From Rhizobium sp. RU33A (GTDB lineage Bacteria; Pseudomonadota; Alphaproteobacteria; Rhizobiales; Rhizobiaceae): a DNA stretch of 64,000 nt. This document shows, in pieces, positions 1 through 8,709 of the stretch. Below the pieces are notes generated by a model, which saw only the letters and a program-made list of their open reading frames with translations, did no database searches and had not been told where the DNA came from. The number at the start of each line of letters is the position of its first letter. Within the stretch, counting starts at the first letter, position 1. The stretch is from contig NZ_FTMQ01000001.1 of assembly GCF_900156055.1 (NCBI RefSeq), positions 744,001 to 808,000 on the forward strand, read 5' to 3'. The position numbers and the translations under genes are program-made.

Positions 1-2
1 AC

Positions 3-65
3 GACGACGAAACCGTTCAGTATCCTGAAATGGCGAGGAGCGGCCCCTTTGGCGCCGGCGGCTGA
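3..65 (+). CDS. 3' end of an unidentified gene (partial)
   Basis: Frame 3 is open from the window edge to a TGA at 63-65 and encodes about 20 residues ending in SGPFGAGG. The short tail would run convergently into the siderophore-interacting protein gene that ends 14 bases further on. Frame 1 is also open from the edge (to 273), but it runs antisense through the confirmed reductase gene, so frame 3 is the more likely real tail. Nothing in the peptide identifies a function. Confidence 0.35.
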   Translation, partial: DDETVQYPEMARSGPFGAGG

Positions 66-78
66 AAAGCTCGGGCTC

Positions 79-1131
79 TCAGTTCTCTTTCTCCCAATAC
101 CAGGCGACGTATTGGCGCCGGCGGTCGCGAGCCTTCTCAGCGAGATGACGCTTGATCGTCCGCACATCCGCCTTTTCGCCCGCGAACCAGACGAAGGTCT
201 CGTTCTCCACGCCCTTGAGCGCCGTCTTCACCCGATCGACCAGAACATGAGCATCGCCGACCGAATAGGATGATCGGTGAAGCCATTCGACATGGACCGA
301 AGACAACCCTCCCAATGGCTGTTCTTCACCGGCATCTTCGACCTCGATGATCGCCCGCATCGTCACGCCTGATGGCGCTTCCTCGACCATCCGGGCAATC
401 GCTGGCAGCGCACTTTCGTCGCCGACAAAGAAGATGTCCTGCGCATCGGGCAAGCCGCCCCCGCCGGGTCCCATGATCGCCACCTGCTGGCCGATCTCAG
501 CGTCCCGCGCGAAATCCGCGCCCGGTGTGGCGACACCTTCGGCCGGATGCTGGAGGATGTCCAGGCTGATCTGGCGTGCTTGCGCGTCAACGCAGCGGAT
601 CGTGTAGATCCGCACGAGCAACGCGTCTGGCCAGCCGATGCGGCCATTCTCCTGAAGGTGAGGCCAGACAGGTGTCTGATCTTTCGGCGGCACCAGCAGC
701 CGCACATGCATGTTGCGGCCGAGAAAGGGCGTGACGTCGGCGACGGAGAGCGTCACCCGCCGCATCCTTGGGGTGACATCCTCGACGCCGACGACGGTCG
801 CCTCGTGAAAACCAGGCGGTTTCACCTTCGCGGCCGGCTCCGACCACTCAAGCGAGAAGGGTTCATCCCCGGCGAAATAGAAAAGATGTTCGGCAAACAT
901 CGTGCGCGTGACGGCCAGCGCCTCTTCGCCCAAGGTGCTGATCTCGATCTGCAGCACGTCTTCGGCCGTCACGATGTGGATCGTCCAGTCCTGCGATTTG
1001 AGCGTGGCTACGCCATCAGCGTGAACCACGTCCGAGTGCTCGACGAAATGCTCGCAGATCTCGGCAAGCATGGCGCCGACATCGGCTGGGCGGGCAATAC
1101 CTGAAAGTTTGGTGGGTTGAAGAGCGGTCAT
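79..1131 (-). CDS. siderophore-interacting protein (FAD-dependent ferric-siderophore reductase) with N-terminal DUF2218
   Basis: 350 aa. Residues ~8-95 resemble the small DUF2218 domain. Residues ~105-230 form the FAD-binding barrel with RIYT at 174-177, the usual flavin-contacting R-x-Y-T. The remainder is the NAD(P)H-binding SIP domain with a Gly-rich loop (MGPGGGG) and a conserved GDESALPA stretch. Members of this family (ViuB/FpuA type) reduce Fe(III)-siderophores in the cytoplasm so that iron is released. The ATG at 1131 overlaps the TGA of the ATPase gene (ATGA, 1128-1131), so it is the last gene of the iron ABC operon. This position supports a role in unloading the siderophore brought in by that transporter. 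The DUF2218-SIP fusion is known in rhizobia; the role of DUF2218 is unclear. Confidence 0.88.
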   Translation of the reverse strand: MTALQPTKLSGIARPADVGAMLAEICEHFVEHSDVVHADGVATLKSQDWTIHIVTAEDVLQIEISTLGEEALAVTRTMFAEHLFYFAGDEPFSLEWSEPAAKVKPPGFHEATVVGVEDVTPRMRRVTLSVADVTPFLGRNMHVRLLVPPKDQTPVWPHLQENGRIGWPDALLVRIYTIRCVDAQARQISLDILQHPAEGVATPGADFARDAEIGQQVAIMGPGGGGLPDAQDIFFVGDESALPAIARMVEEAPSGVTMRAIIEVEDAGEEQPLGGLSSVHVEWLHRSSYSVGDAHVLVDRVKTALKGVENETFVWFAGEKADVRTIKRHLAEKARDRRRQYVAWYWEKEN

Positions 1132-1958
1132 GAATGCGCCAGTCGAGTGAGGGAGGACGAGGGTTGCATGTGGTGGCGCCCGATCGGGAGCATCATCGGT
1201 CGGCCGGAGGTCGGATCGGTGAGGATCCGGGCCTCGAGGTTGAACACCCGGCGCACCATGTCTTCGGTCAGGACGGTTTCCGGGCTGCCGCTTTGCAAAG
1301 GGCTGCCATCCAGCATGGCGACCAGATGATCTCCATAGCGAGCCGCAAGGTTCAGGTCGTGCAAGACCATCACGATGGTCGTGCCGCGGCTGCGGTTGAG
1401 ATCGGTCAGGAGGTCCAGCACGTCGATCTGGTGGCTGATGTCGAGAAAGGTCGTCGGCTCGTCGAGCAGCAGGAATTCGGTCTCCTGGGCGAGTGCCATC
1501 GCGATCCAGACGCGTTGCCGCTGGCCGCCCGAGAGCTCGTCCACCGGCCGGTCAGCTAGGTCCGCCGTCTGCGTGGCCGCCAGGGCGTCGGCGACCGCCT
1601 GATCGTCGTCCCTGGTCCAGGATTGAAACAGGCCATGATGCGGATGGCGGCCACGGCTTACCAGATCCATGACCGTGATGCCATCAGGCGCGATCGGGGA
1701 TTGTGGCAGAAGCCCAAGCCGGCGCGCGAGTTCGCGGGTCGGTAGCTTGTGGATCGCCTTGCCGTCGAGCAGAACCTCGCCGGCCTTGGGCTCGATCAGC
1801 CGCGACATGGCCTTGAGCAAGGTGGATTTGCCGCAGGCATTGGCGCCGACGATGGCGGTGATCTGGCCGGATGGGAGGCTGAGGTTCAGGTTGCGCAGGA
1901 CCAGGCTTTCACCGTAACCGGCCGAAAGGGTCTTTGCTTCGAGGCGGTGATCGGTCAT
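1128..1958 (-). CDS. iron-siderophore ABC transporter ATP-binding protein (FecE/FhuC type)
   Basis: 276 aa. Walker A GANACGKST lies at residues 38-46, the signature [10 protein letters not shown] and Walker B LLLDEPT follow in the normal order, and the C-terminal switch His lies in VMVLHD. This is the compact ATPase architecture of FecE, FhuC and BtuD, which energises FecCD-type permeases to import ferric siderophores, heme or cobalamin. It overlaps the upstream permease by four bases (1955-1958) and the downstream reductase by four, so its product is probably made in step with both. The linked siderophore reductase and TonB receptor favour a ferric siderophore over cobalamin. Confidence 0.92.
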   Translation of the reverse strand: MTDHRLEAKTLSAGYGESLVLRNLNLSLPSGQITAIVGANACGKSTLLKAMSRLIEPKAGEVLLDGKAIHKLPTRELARRLGLLPQSPIAPDGITVMDLVSRGRHPHHGLFQSWTRDDDQAVADALAATQTADLADRPVDELSGGQRQRVWIAMALAQETEFLLLDEPTTFLDISHQIDVLDLLTDLNRSRGTTIVMVLHDLNLAARYGDHLVAMLDGSPLQSGSPETVLTEDMVRRVFNLEARILTDPTSGRPMMLPIGRHHMQPSSSLTRLAHS

Positions 1959-3004
1959 GTCGCAGCTCCCCGACGGTTGCTCCGGATGATCAGGGTGATG
2001 AGGTAGGGTGCCCCGAGCGCCCCGGTCACCACGCCGACCGGGTATCGGCTTGGCAAAAGAAACTGGCCGACGAAATCTGCCGTAAGGACCAGCAAGGCGC
2101 CGACCACGGCGGCCGGCAGGAGAATGGAGCTGCGTCGTCCGAAGACGCCGCTTGCGATTGGCCCAGCGAGAAAGGCGACGAAGGCAATCGGCCCCGTGAC
2201 CGCGGTCGCGCTGGCGATCAGTCCGACGGCACAGACGATGACCAGGAGTTTCGTTGAGGCAACGTTTACACCGAGCGCAGTTGCCGTATCGTCGCCGGCC
2301 CGCATGACATCGAGATCGCGAGCCTTGGTCAGAAGCAGGCTGCCCAGCGCAATCAGGGCAACGATCAGGGGAAGGGCCTGATCCAGCTTGGCGCCATTCA
2401 GGCTGCCGGTCAGCCAGCGCATGGCTTCCTGCAGGCTGAAGGCGGGCGCGCGCGACAGGATGTAGGCAATCATGCTTTCGAGCATGGCAGAGACGCCAAT
2501 CCCGACAAGGATCAGCCGCGGTCCGGCAACCCCGTTTTTCGAGGCGAGGCCATGCACCAGAAGCGCAATGGCAAGGCCCGCGCCGACGGCGAGAAGAGAG
2601 ACGACAGGCCCGCTGATCGAGAGGACCACGATCGCAAACACCGCTGCCGCGCTGGCGCCTGATGTGATGCCGATGATGTCGGGGCTGGCGAGCGGATTGC
2701 GCAATAGCGTCTGGAAGGCCGCTCCCCCGAGGCCGAAACTCATGCCGGCCGCAATGGCGAGCACGGCACGCGGCAGGCGCAGCTGGCCCACCGTGAAATC
2801 CGCCCCGGCAACCTGTTCGCCGCTGAGGACGCGCATGACGTCTCCAAACGGCGTGAAGGTTCGACCGGCCATCAGCGTCAACGTGAAGCCGGCAAGGATG
2901 AGGACCAGAATAAGGGTCAGCATGGCCAGCCGCCGGCGCGTTCGGTGCTTGCGGTTTGTCGCGACCATTGCTGTCAGGGAAGCATCGGATCGAAGAAGGG
3001 TCAC
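1955..3004 (-). CDS. iron-siderophore ABC transporter permease (FecCD family), second subunit
   Basis: About 349 aa with ~9-10 hydrophobic segments. It carries the FecCD family motif around FQTLLRNPLASP followed by a Gly/Ala-rich IIGITSGAS. An open frame extends upstream to 3265, but that extension is Arg/Pro-rich and lies inside the preceding permease. I therefore start at the GTG at 3004, which overlaps the upstream TGA (GTGA, 3001-3004) and has AAGGTGAG about 8 bases ahead; ATG at 2968 is the fallback. It would pair with the next permease to form a heterodimeric channel in the inner membrane. Its C-terminus overlaps the ATPase start. Confidence 0.88.
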   Translation of the reverse strand: MTLLRSDASLTAMVATNRKHRTRRRLAMLTLILVLILAGFTLTLMAGRTFTPFGDVMRVLSGEQVAGADFTVGQLRLPRAVLAIAAGMSFGLGGAAFQTLLRNPLASPDIIGITSGASAAAVFAIVVLSISGPVVSLLAVGAGLAIALLVHGLASKNGVAGPRLILVGIGVSAMLESMIAYILSRAPAFSLQEAMRWLTGSLNGAKLDQALPLIVALIALGSLLLTKARDLDVMRAGDDTATALGVNVASTKLLVIVCAVGLIASATAVTGPIAFVAFLAGPIASGVFGRRSSILLPAAVVGALLVLTADFVGQFLLPSRYPVGVVTGALGAPYLITLIIRSNRRGAAT

Positions 3005-4044
3005 AGATCTCTCACCTTCTGCTGACGAACGATGAAGATGAAGACCGGCGCGCCGATAAGGGCGGTCACGACGCCGACCTCGAGTTCGGACGGGCGGGCC
3101 GCAAGGCGACCGAGAATGTCGCTCGCCGTCAGCAGGATGGCCCCGCCGATGGCGGAGAATGGCAGAAGCCATCGATGGTCTACGCCCACCAGCAGCCGGC
3201 AGGCATGCGGGACAACGAGGCCGACGAAACCGATCGGGCCGCAGACGGCTGTCGCCGCGCCACACAGCACCACTGCACCGAGCGTGGCCATGCCGCGTGC
3301 CACTGCGACGCGCTCGCCAAGCCCCGCGGCGAGTTCGTCACCGAGCGCCAGGGCATTCAGGCGTCGGGCTGAAAGCAGGCACAGCAGAAACCCGACCAGA
3401 AGAAACGGATAGATGTGTTCCATACGCTCGAAGGTGGCGCCCCCGACGCCCCCGATCTGCCAGGAGCGGATGCCGCCGGCAATGTCGGCACGCGGCAAGA
3501 CGACGGCAATCACCAGCGATGAAAAGGCGATCGTGGTTGCCGTACCAGCAAGGGCGAGCTTCAGCGGCGTTGCGCCACCGCGTCCCATCGACCCGATGAC
3601 ATAGACGAAGACGGCTGTGGCAGCGGCGCCCGCGATGGCAATCCAGATGAAGGCATGGGCCGAGCTGATGCCGAACCACGCCACCCCCACCACAACGGCA
3701 AGCGATGCGCCGACATTGACGCCGAGGATGCCGGGATCGGCGAGCGGATTTCGCGTCACGCCCTGCATGACGGCCCCGGCAAGGCCAAGGGCCGCACCGG
3801 CAAGAAGTGCCAGAACGGTGCGCGGCACACGGGTCGCAACCGCAGCGCGGTCCAGCGTCGAGACGTCCCCGGACAGGGCCGCCAGCACCTCCGAGAGCGG
3901 TACATCGCGGGTGCCGATGGTGAGGGACAGCAAGGCGACGCCGACGCATACCGCGATCGCCGCGGCCAGCCAAACCAAGCTGCCCTTGGCCGTCTTCGGA
4001 AGAGACGGCCGATGGGCGGAGGAAAGGGAGCGAGCAGAAATCAT
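3001..4044 (-). CDS. iron-siderophore ABC transporter permease (FecCD family), first subunit
   Basis: 347 aa, strongly hydrophobic after a short basic N-terminus. It has the FecCD signature MQGVTRNPLADP followed by GILGVNVGAS, and a GPIGFVGLVVPH stretch that is highly conserved in FhuB, FecC and BtuC. The ATG at 4042-4044 overlaps the TGA of the binding-protein gene and its stop overlaps the GTG of the second permease, giving two four-base translational couplings. Together with that permease it should carry the ferric siderophore across the inner membrane. Confidence 0.92.
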   Translation of the reverse strand: MISARSLSSAHRPSLPKTAKGSLVWLAAAIAVCVGVALLSLTIGTRDVPLSEVLAALSGDVSTLDRAAVATRVPRTVLALLAGAALGLAGAVMQGVTRNPLADPGILGVNVGASLAVVVGVAWFGISSAHAFIWIAIAGAAATAVFVYVIGSMGRGGATPLKLALAGTATTIAFSSLVIAVVLPRADIAGGIRSWQIGGVGGATFERMEHIYPFLLVGFLLCLLSARRLNALALGDELAAGLGERVAVARGMATLGAVVLCGAATAVCGPIGFVGLVVPHACRLLVGVDHRWLLPFSAIGGAILLTASDILGRLAARPSELEVGVVTALIGAPVFIFIVRQQKVRDL

Positions 4045-5045
4045 TCCGTCTTTCGCGCCGCGTCCGCGAGCTTTTCTACATAGGCGGGCAACACCCAGGT
4101 GATTGATAGCGGCGTGGGATTGGCCGCAGTCCCCACAGGATCGCGGCCAAGCGTGACGATGGCGTCTTGCTTCACGGCCGGCATGTGGGACAGAAGAGGA
4201 TTGGCCTTCATGGCCTCGATCAAGGCCTGGTCGCCATAGGTCACGAGAATATCGACGTCATCGAAGAGATCGATCTGTTCGGCGCTGATCGAGCCGGCGA
4301 AGCTGCCGGTCGTCGATGCCTGCATCACGCTTTTCGGCATCGAAAGCCCGAGATCGGCGAAGAACCGCACGCGCGTGTCCTGGGTCGTATAGAAATTGAC
4401 GATGCTGAGGTCGGTCGCGTCGAGATGGGTAACGAACATCGCCCGTTTGCCCTTGAGTTCGGGATATTTGGCGACCTCAGCTGCGATCTTCTGCTCGATA
4501 TCGGCAATCAGCGCTTCACCATCAGGCGCCATGCCCATGCCGGCGCTGTCGAAGCGGATCGTTTCACGCCAATCCGTGGACCATGGGGCCTGCGGATAGG
4601 CGACAACGGGGGCGATCTGGCTCAAGGTGTCGTAGTCGGATTGGCTTAAGCCCGAATAGGCGGCAAGGATCACATCCGGTGCCGTCCCGGCAACCGCCTC
4701 GAAGTCGATCCCATCCCCCTCGTCGAACAGCACAGGCGCGTCGGCCCCAAGGGACTTCAGACGCTCCGACACCCAGGGCAGCAGCCCGTCGCCGTCATCG
4801 TCACCGAAATTCGCAGCCGCCATGCCGACCGGCACGATGCCGAGGGCAAGCGGGACTTCGTGGTTGGCCCAGGCCACGGTTGCCACGCGTTGCGGTTTTT
4901 GGGGAACGGTCGTCTGCCCGAGCGCATGGCTGATCTCAAGCGGAAAACCAGTCTCGTCGGCAGCAATGGCCGTTGAACCAGACATAGACAGGAAGATGGC
5001 TGCAAGAGGCGCCAGGTGATGCAAACTGATCCGCATGAGTCCCAA
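4041..5045 (-). CDS. periplasmic iron-siderophore binding protein (FecB/FhuD family)
   Basis: 334 aa. An N-terminal signal peptide with hydrophobic core LAPLAAIFLSMSGS ends near AIA-ADE. The mature part has the helical-backbone binding-protein pattern: QRVATVAWANHEVPLALG near the start, then a VILAAYSGLSQ segment and a DVDILVTYGD segment. It should collect the ferric siderophore delivered by the outer-membrane receptor and hand it to the permeases. It is the first gene of the minus-strand operon; a second ATG nine bases in (5036) is possible. A candidate iron-responsive box lies 18 bases upstream at 5063-5077. Confidence 0.9.
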   Translation of the reverse strand: MGLMRISLHHLAPLAAIFLSMSGSTAIAADETGFPLEISHALGQTTVPQKPQRVATVAWANHEVPLALGIVPVGMAAANFGDDDGDGLLPWVSERLKSLGADAPVLFDEGDGIDFEAVAGTAPDVILAAYSGLSQSDYDTLSQIAPVVAYPQAPWSTDWRETIRFDSAGMGMAPDGEALIADIEQKIAAEVAKYPELKGKRAMFVTHLDATDLSIVNFYTTQDTRVRFFADLGLSMPKSVMQASTTGSFAGSISAEQIDLFDDVDILVTYGDQALIEAMKANPLLSHMPAVKQDAIVTLGRDPVGTAANPTPLSITWVLPAYVEKLADAARKTE

Positions 5046-5062
5046 TCATCCCTTGGTTAAGT

Positions 5063-5077
5063 TGACTTTCCCTCTCA
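5063..5077. promoter_or_regulatory. candidate RirA-type iron-responsive operator (TGA-N9-TCA)
   Basis: TGACTTTCCCTCTCA fits the TGA-N9-TCA pattern described for rhizobial RirA operators. It lies just upstream of the siderophore ABC operon and in the same divergent region as the TonB receptor. The pattern has only six fixed bases, so a chance match in a 300-base region is possible (about 7%). Confidence 0.45.
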
Positions 5078-5171
5078 GCTTCAATTCATGGGGTCAAGCA
5101 ATTTGGACCGAGCTGACGACATCGGCTCTTGATTTTCCGGGGAATCTTACAAAAAAGAGAAATCTACAATA

Positions 5172-5190
5172 CTGGATTAAAATTATCCAG
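5172..5190. promoter_or_regulatory. 19-bp inverted repeat, candidate operator for the receptor/ABC divergent promoters
   Basis: CTGGATTAAAATTATCCAG has perfect 6-base arms (CTGGAT/ATCCAG) around an A/T-rich centre and lies in the most A/T-rich part of the 307-bp divergent region. It is a plausible site for the AraC-type activator encoded downstream of the receptor, or for a Fur-family protein. The arms do not match the classic Fur or Irr consensus well. Confidence 0.4.
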
Positions 5191-5352
5191 TTAAAGGCGT
5201 GCAGACCGATCCGATCTTGGTCTGCAGCGGCCGGGGCTCAGGGATAGGGCCACAGGAGACTGCAGAGCCAGATCCGGTGTCGGTCGACGCCCGACGATGA
5301 TCCTCTCTGTTCATCGTGTGGGAATGTCGGAACGTCAAATTCTGGAAGCAAC

Positions 5353-7503
5353 ATGATCAGAACAATTTCCGCCCGGGGCACCACGCGCGTCTCCCTTCGC
5401 CATCGCATCAGCATCCTTCTGGGCTGCACGGCATTCGTAGCCCTGGTGCCGGTATTCGCCGTCGCACAGGACGCCGATGCCGACGGCGACACGACCGTTC
5501 TGCAAACGATCACGGTCGAAGGGGCCGGCAAGGCCGATGCGGATTCCAAGTCGATCGTCGCGACCCAATCGAGCGCCGTCGGCAAGATGCCCGGCGAAAT
5601 CCTGACGACACCTGCGACCGTTTCCGTCGTCACATCCGGGGAAATCGAGCAGCGCGGTGCCGACAGCATCGAGAAGGTGGTGCAGTACACCGCCGGTGTG
5701 ACCACAGATTTCTACGGATCGGACGATCGTTTCGACTACGTCACCATTCGTGGCTTTTCACCCTACACCTATCGCGACGGTCTCGCCATTGGCAGAACCT
5801 GGCTGGGCGTGAAGGAGGAACCCTATGCCTTTGAACGGCTGGAGATCCTGAAGGGCGCCAATTCGACCGGCTTCGGTGTTTCCGATCCGGGTGGTGCCAT
5901 CAATTATGTGACGAAGACGCCACGCAGTGAGCGGTTCGGCGAGGTCTATGGCACGGTCGGATCCTTCGCCCACAAGGAGACGGGCTTCGACTTCGGCGAC
6001 AATCTGACGGAAGACGACACCCTGTCCTATCGCCTGACCGGCAAGTTCCAGCGGGCCGACGGAGAGTATGATTTCTCGGAGAACGACGAGAACTTCATCA
6101 TGGGGGGGGTGACCTGGCGTCCCACCGACATGACCAATCTGACATTCGTCTTCGATCACCTCGACCGCAATGTGACACCGAGCGGTGGCGGCCATCCGCT
6201 CCAAACGGATTTCGATCGGGACCGGTTCTTCGGGGAGCCTGACTTCAACTACGATGCGACGAACCGCAACACCTATACGATGCTGTTCGACCATGATTTT
6301 GGCAACGGCCTGAGCTTCAATTCCAGTGCGCGCTACAGCAATTCCAACCGCGACACCGGCTTTGCCTATATCTATGATTCCAGCGGTGCTGCCGACCTGT
6401 CGGACACGAGGGCAAACCGCATCTACTCTCTCGGTTCCGGATCGAGCGAGCAGTTCATTGTCGATGCCCATCTGCTTTACGAGGCAAGCTTCGATCAGGT
6501 GGAGAGCCGCACCCTCGCCGGTGTCGATTACAACAGCATCGAATCCACCAACGAGTCCGGCTTTCTCTGGGGCGCAGGCACGCCTTCGATCGATTGGCAA
6601 AATCCCGTCTACGCAGGTCTGCCGTCGGCGATCCCGCTCTCGACCCGCAAGAGCAACGACCGAAGCACGCGGGCCATCTATCTGCAGCAGGATCTGATCT
6701 TCTCGGACCGCGTCACGGCCAGTGTCGGCTTGCGCAACGACTGGCTCGATCTCGAAGAGACCGATCTGGGGACCCGGGTGTCCAAGTCGCGCGACTATAG
6801 CGAGTTCAGCAAGCGCGTCGGTCTAAGCTACAAGGTCACCGAGGAACTGGCGGCCTATGTCAGCTATGCCGAGTCCGTGGCCCCGCCGAGCACGGGCAAC
6901 GAGCCTCTTTACGGCTCGCAATACGAGGTCGGTGTCAAATATCGCCCCGATGCCTTCCCTGGTCTGATCACCGCCTCGATCTATGACCTGACGCTCGAAA
7001 ATATCACCACATCCGAGGGGCCGTTCTACCTTGCGACCACGGTCGAAAAAGTGCGCCATCGCGGACTGGATCTCGAAGCAAAGGTCGAGGTCACGCCGAG
7101 CTTCGGGCTGATTGCTGGATACAGCTACATCGACTCGAAGATCGAGGATACGAGCACCACTTCGAGCTCGGTCGACGGCAAGCGTTTCGCCCAGGTGCCC
7201 GAGCACATGGCCTCGCTCTGGGGCACCTACACGCTCGCAGGCGACGGGGATCGCGGCGACATGACGTTCGGGGCAGGGGCGCGCTTCATCGGCTCCTATT
7301 ATTTCGACAACGCCAACACTCGCAAATCCGATGGCGCGGTGGTCTTCGATGCCTCCTTCACCTATGCGATCAAGGAGAACGCGAGCTTCCAGCTGAACGT
7401 CAGCAACTTGTTTGACGAAAAGCACATCGCCAACAACGACGGCGGTGCCCTCTACTACAATCCCGGACGCGCCATCTACGCGACCCTTCGCCAGACCTGG
7501 TGA
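5353..7503 (+). CDS. TonB-dependent ferric siderophore receptor
   Basis: 716 aa. A long signal peptide ends near AVAQ-DAD, followed by a possible TonB box (TVLQTITVEG) and then the plug domain with VSVVTSGEIEQRGA, VTIRGFSPYTYRDG and LEILKGANS, all standard plug signatures. The rest is a 22-strand beta-barrel with alternating patterns. It ends in IYATLRQTW, an aromatic C-terminus suited to BAM recognition. The sequence class is the FhuA/FoxA/RhtA siderophore group, and the substrate is probably a hydroxamate siderophore (inference). There is no N-terminal signalling (STN) domain, so regulation is probably by the neighbouring AraC protein and iron status. It is divergent from the cognate ABC operon; GGAAG precedes the ATG. 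Confidence 0.93.
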   Translation: MIRTISARGTTRVSLRHRISILLGCTAFVALVPVFAVAQDADADGDTTVLQTITVEGAGKADADSKSIVATQSSAVGKMPGEILTTPATVSVVTSGEIEQRGADSIEKVVQYTAGVTTDFYGSDDRFDYVTIRGFSPYTYRDGLAIGRTWLGVKEEPYAFERLEILKGANSTGFGVSDPGGAINYVTKTPRSERFGEVYGTVGSFAHKETGFDFGDNLTEDDTLSYRLTGKFQRADGEYDFSENDENFIMGGVTWRPTDMTNLTFVFDHLDRNVTPSGGGHPLQTDFDRDRFFGEPDFNYDATNRNTYTMLFDHDFGNGLSFNSSARYSNSNRDTGFAYIYDSSGAADLSDTRANRIYSLGSGSSEQFIVDAHLLYEASFDQVESRTLAGVDYNSIESTNESGFLWGAGTPSIDWQNPVYAGLPSAIPLSTRKSNDRSTRAIYLQQDLIFSDRVTASVGLRNDWLDLEETDLGTRVSKSRDYSEFSKRVGLSYKVTEELAAYVSYAESVAPPSTGNEPLYGSQYEVGVKYRPDAFPGLITASIYDLTLENITTSEGPFYLATTVEKVRHRGLDLEAKVEVTPSFGLIAGYSYIDSKIEDTSTTSSSVDGKRFAQVPEHMASLWGTYTLAGDGDRGDMTFGAGARFIGSYYFDNANTRKSDGAVVFDASFTYAIKENASFQLNVSNLFDEKHIANNDGGALYYNPGRAIYATLRQTW

Positions 7504-7550
7504 AAAACAGCGAGGGCTCGCCGCGCAGAGTGCGACGAGACCTCGGCCAT

Positions 7551-8435
7551 CTAGATCGAATGCAGTTGTTTGCGTCGCCAGACGGCCGGGGTCTCCCCGG
7601 TGATGCTGCGGAACACCTTGGTCAGATGCGCCTGGTCGGAAAAGCCGAGCTGCGCACTGATCTCAGCGATGCTCATCTCCGTTTCCGAAAGCATCTGCCG
7701 CGCCATGTCGATCCGGCGTGACAATTGCCATTGGAGCGGCGTCATGTCGGTGGTCTGACGAAACACCGTGGCAAACCAGCTCTCCGACAGGCCGACGACA
7801 TCGGCCATTTCCCGCACGCTCAACCGGCGTCCGCCGCAATTGGCGAAATAGCCGGAAAGCCGGTTCAGTTGCGCCTTGGTGAGATGCCCGGCATGCGCGG
7901 CGCTTCGACCTTGGCTTCCCTGCAGGTCGAGAAGTCCGGTGACGATGCTGCCCACCAGGTTCTCGGCAAAGGCTGGATGCCTGCCATCCGTCGACAGCTC
8001 GTCGACAACAAGTGTGGCGAGGCTGGCCAGGGGACCGGGATCCTGCAGCTCGACCGGCTGCTTGATGATGGCCCGCGCCGCCGACGATCCGACAGCCGGC
8101 GTGAGATACCGCATCAGCCGTTCCTGATGCAGATGCAGGTCGAGGTGGGAAAAGCGATGGCGGCTGCTGAACTTCGTCCACATGGGCATGCCGGCCGGCA
8201 CATAGATGGCGCGCGCCATGCCCCGCTCGCCCCGGTCCAGTTCTTCCGCCCGGTCCGCCACCCGGATCTGGCTGCTGACATCGTTGAAGAAGAAGACGAT
8301 CCGTGGATCCGGCGAGAGATAGTAGCCGTTCGCCCCCGCATGGCCTTCCGCTTCCCAGTGGACGCCGACGACGCCGTCGAGGGAGCGCCATCTGGGCGGC
8401 ATGAGGGCGCGAATGCCCTCGATTTCGGACTGCAT
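7551..8435 (-). CDS. AraC-family transcriptional regulator, likely activator of siderophore uptake
   Basis: About 294 aa. The C-terminal ~100 residues hold two helix-turn-helix units: VREMADVVGLSESWFATVFR, then IAEISAQLGFSDQAHLTKVF and the closing GETPAVWRR of the family. The N-terminal part is an effector-binding region. It converges on the TonB receptor gene with 47 bases between stops. The arrangement recalls RhrA beside rhtA in Sinorhizobium, where an AraC protein activates siderophore genes when the ferric siderophore is present. No clear ribosome site precedes either candidate start; I chose ATG 8435 over an upstream TTG at 8453. Confidence 0.85.
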   Translation of the reverse strand: MQSEIEGIRALMPPRWRSLDGVVGVHWEAEGHAGANGYYLSPDPRIVFFFNDVSSQIRVADRAEELDRGERGMARAIYVPAGMPMWTKFSSRHRFSHLDLHLHQERLMRYLTPAVGSSAARAIIKQPVELQDPGPLASLATLVVDELSTDGRHPAFAENLVGSIVTGLLDLQGSQGRSAAHAGHLTKAQLNRLSGYFANCGGRRLSVREMADVVGLSESWFATVFRQTTDMTPLQWQLSRRIDMARQMLSETEMSIAEISAQLGFSDQAHLTKVFRSITGETPAVWRRKQLHSI

Positions 8436-8709
8436 CGAATGGAGATATGTCAAACCACTGGCCTCTCACCCGGTTTCGGTGACCTGCACATGCGTCATGG
8501 CGCGGCGCACTATTGGCCGGATGCAGGCGCGGGGTCAACAAAGATGACTGCGCAAATCATATTTTTGAACTTTGCCTGTGGGCGCGGCTGTTCTGCGCCA
8601 CGGCTGAGATCGTGACGAAGGAGCGCAGGTCCGCCTTCGCCGCGGAGCCGTAGTGTTGTTCGGTAGGCATCAGTCAGTGCCAGCCGGATTGACCGCATCT
8701 GGAGTAACG

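Noticed and set aside
7510-7521. Terminator GCGAG/CTCGC after the first TonB receptor
   Set aside because: The loop would be two bases, which is sterically unfavourable, and no T-run follows.
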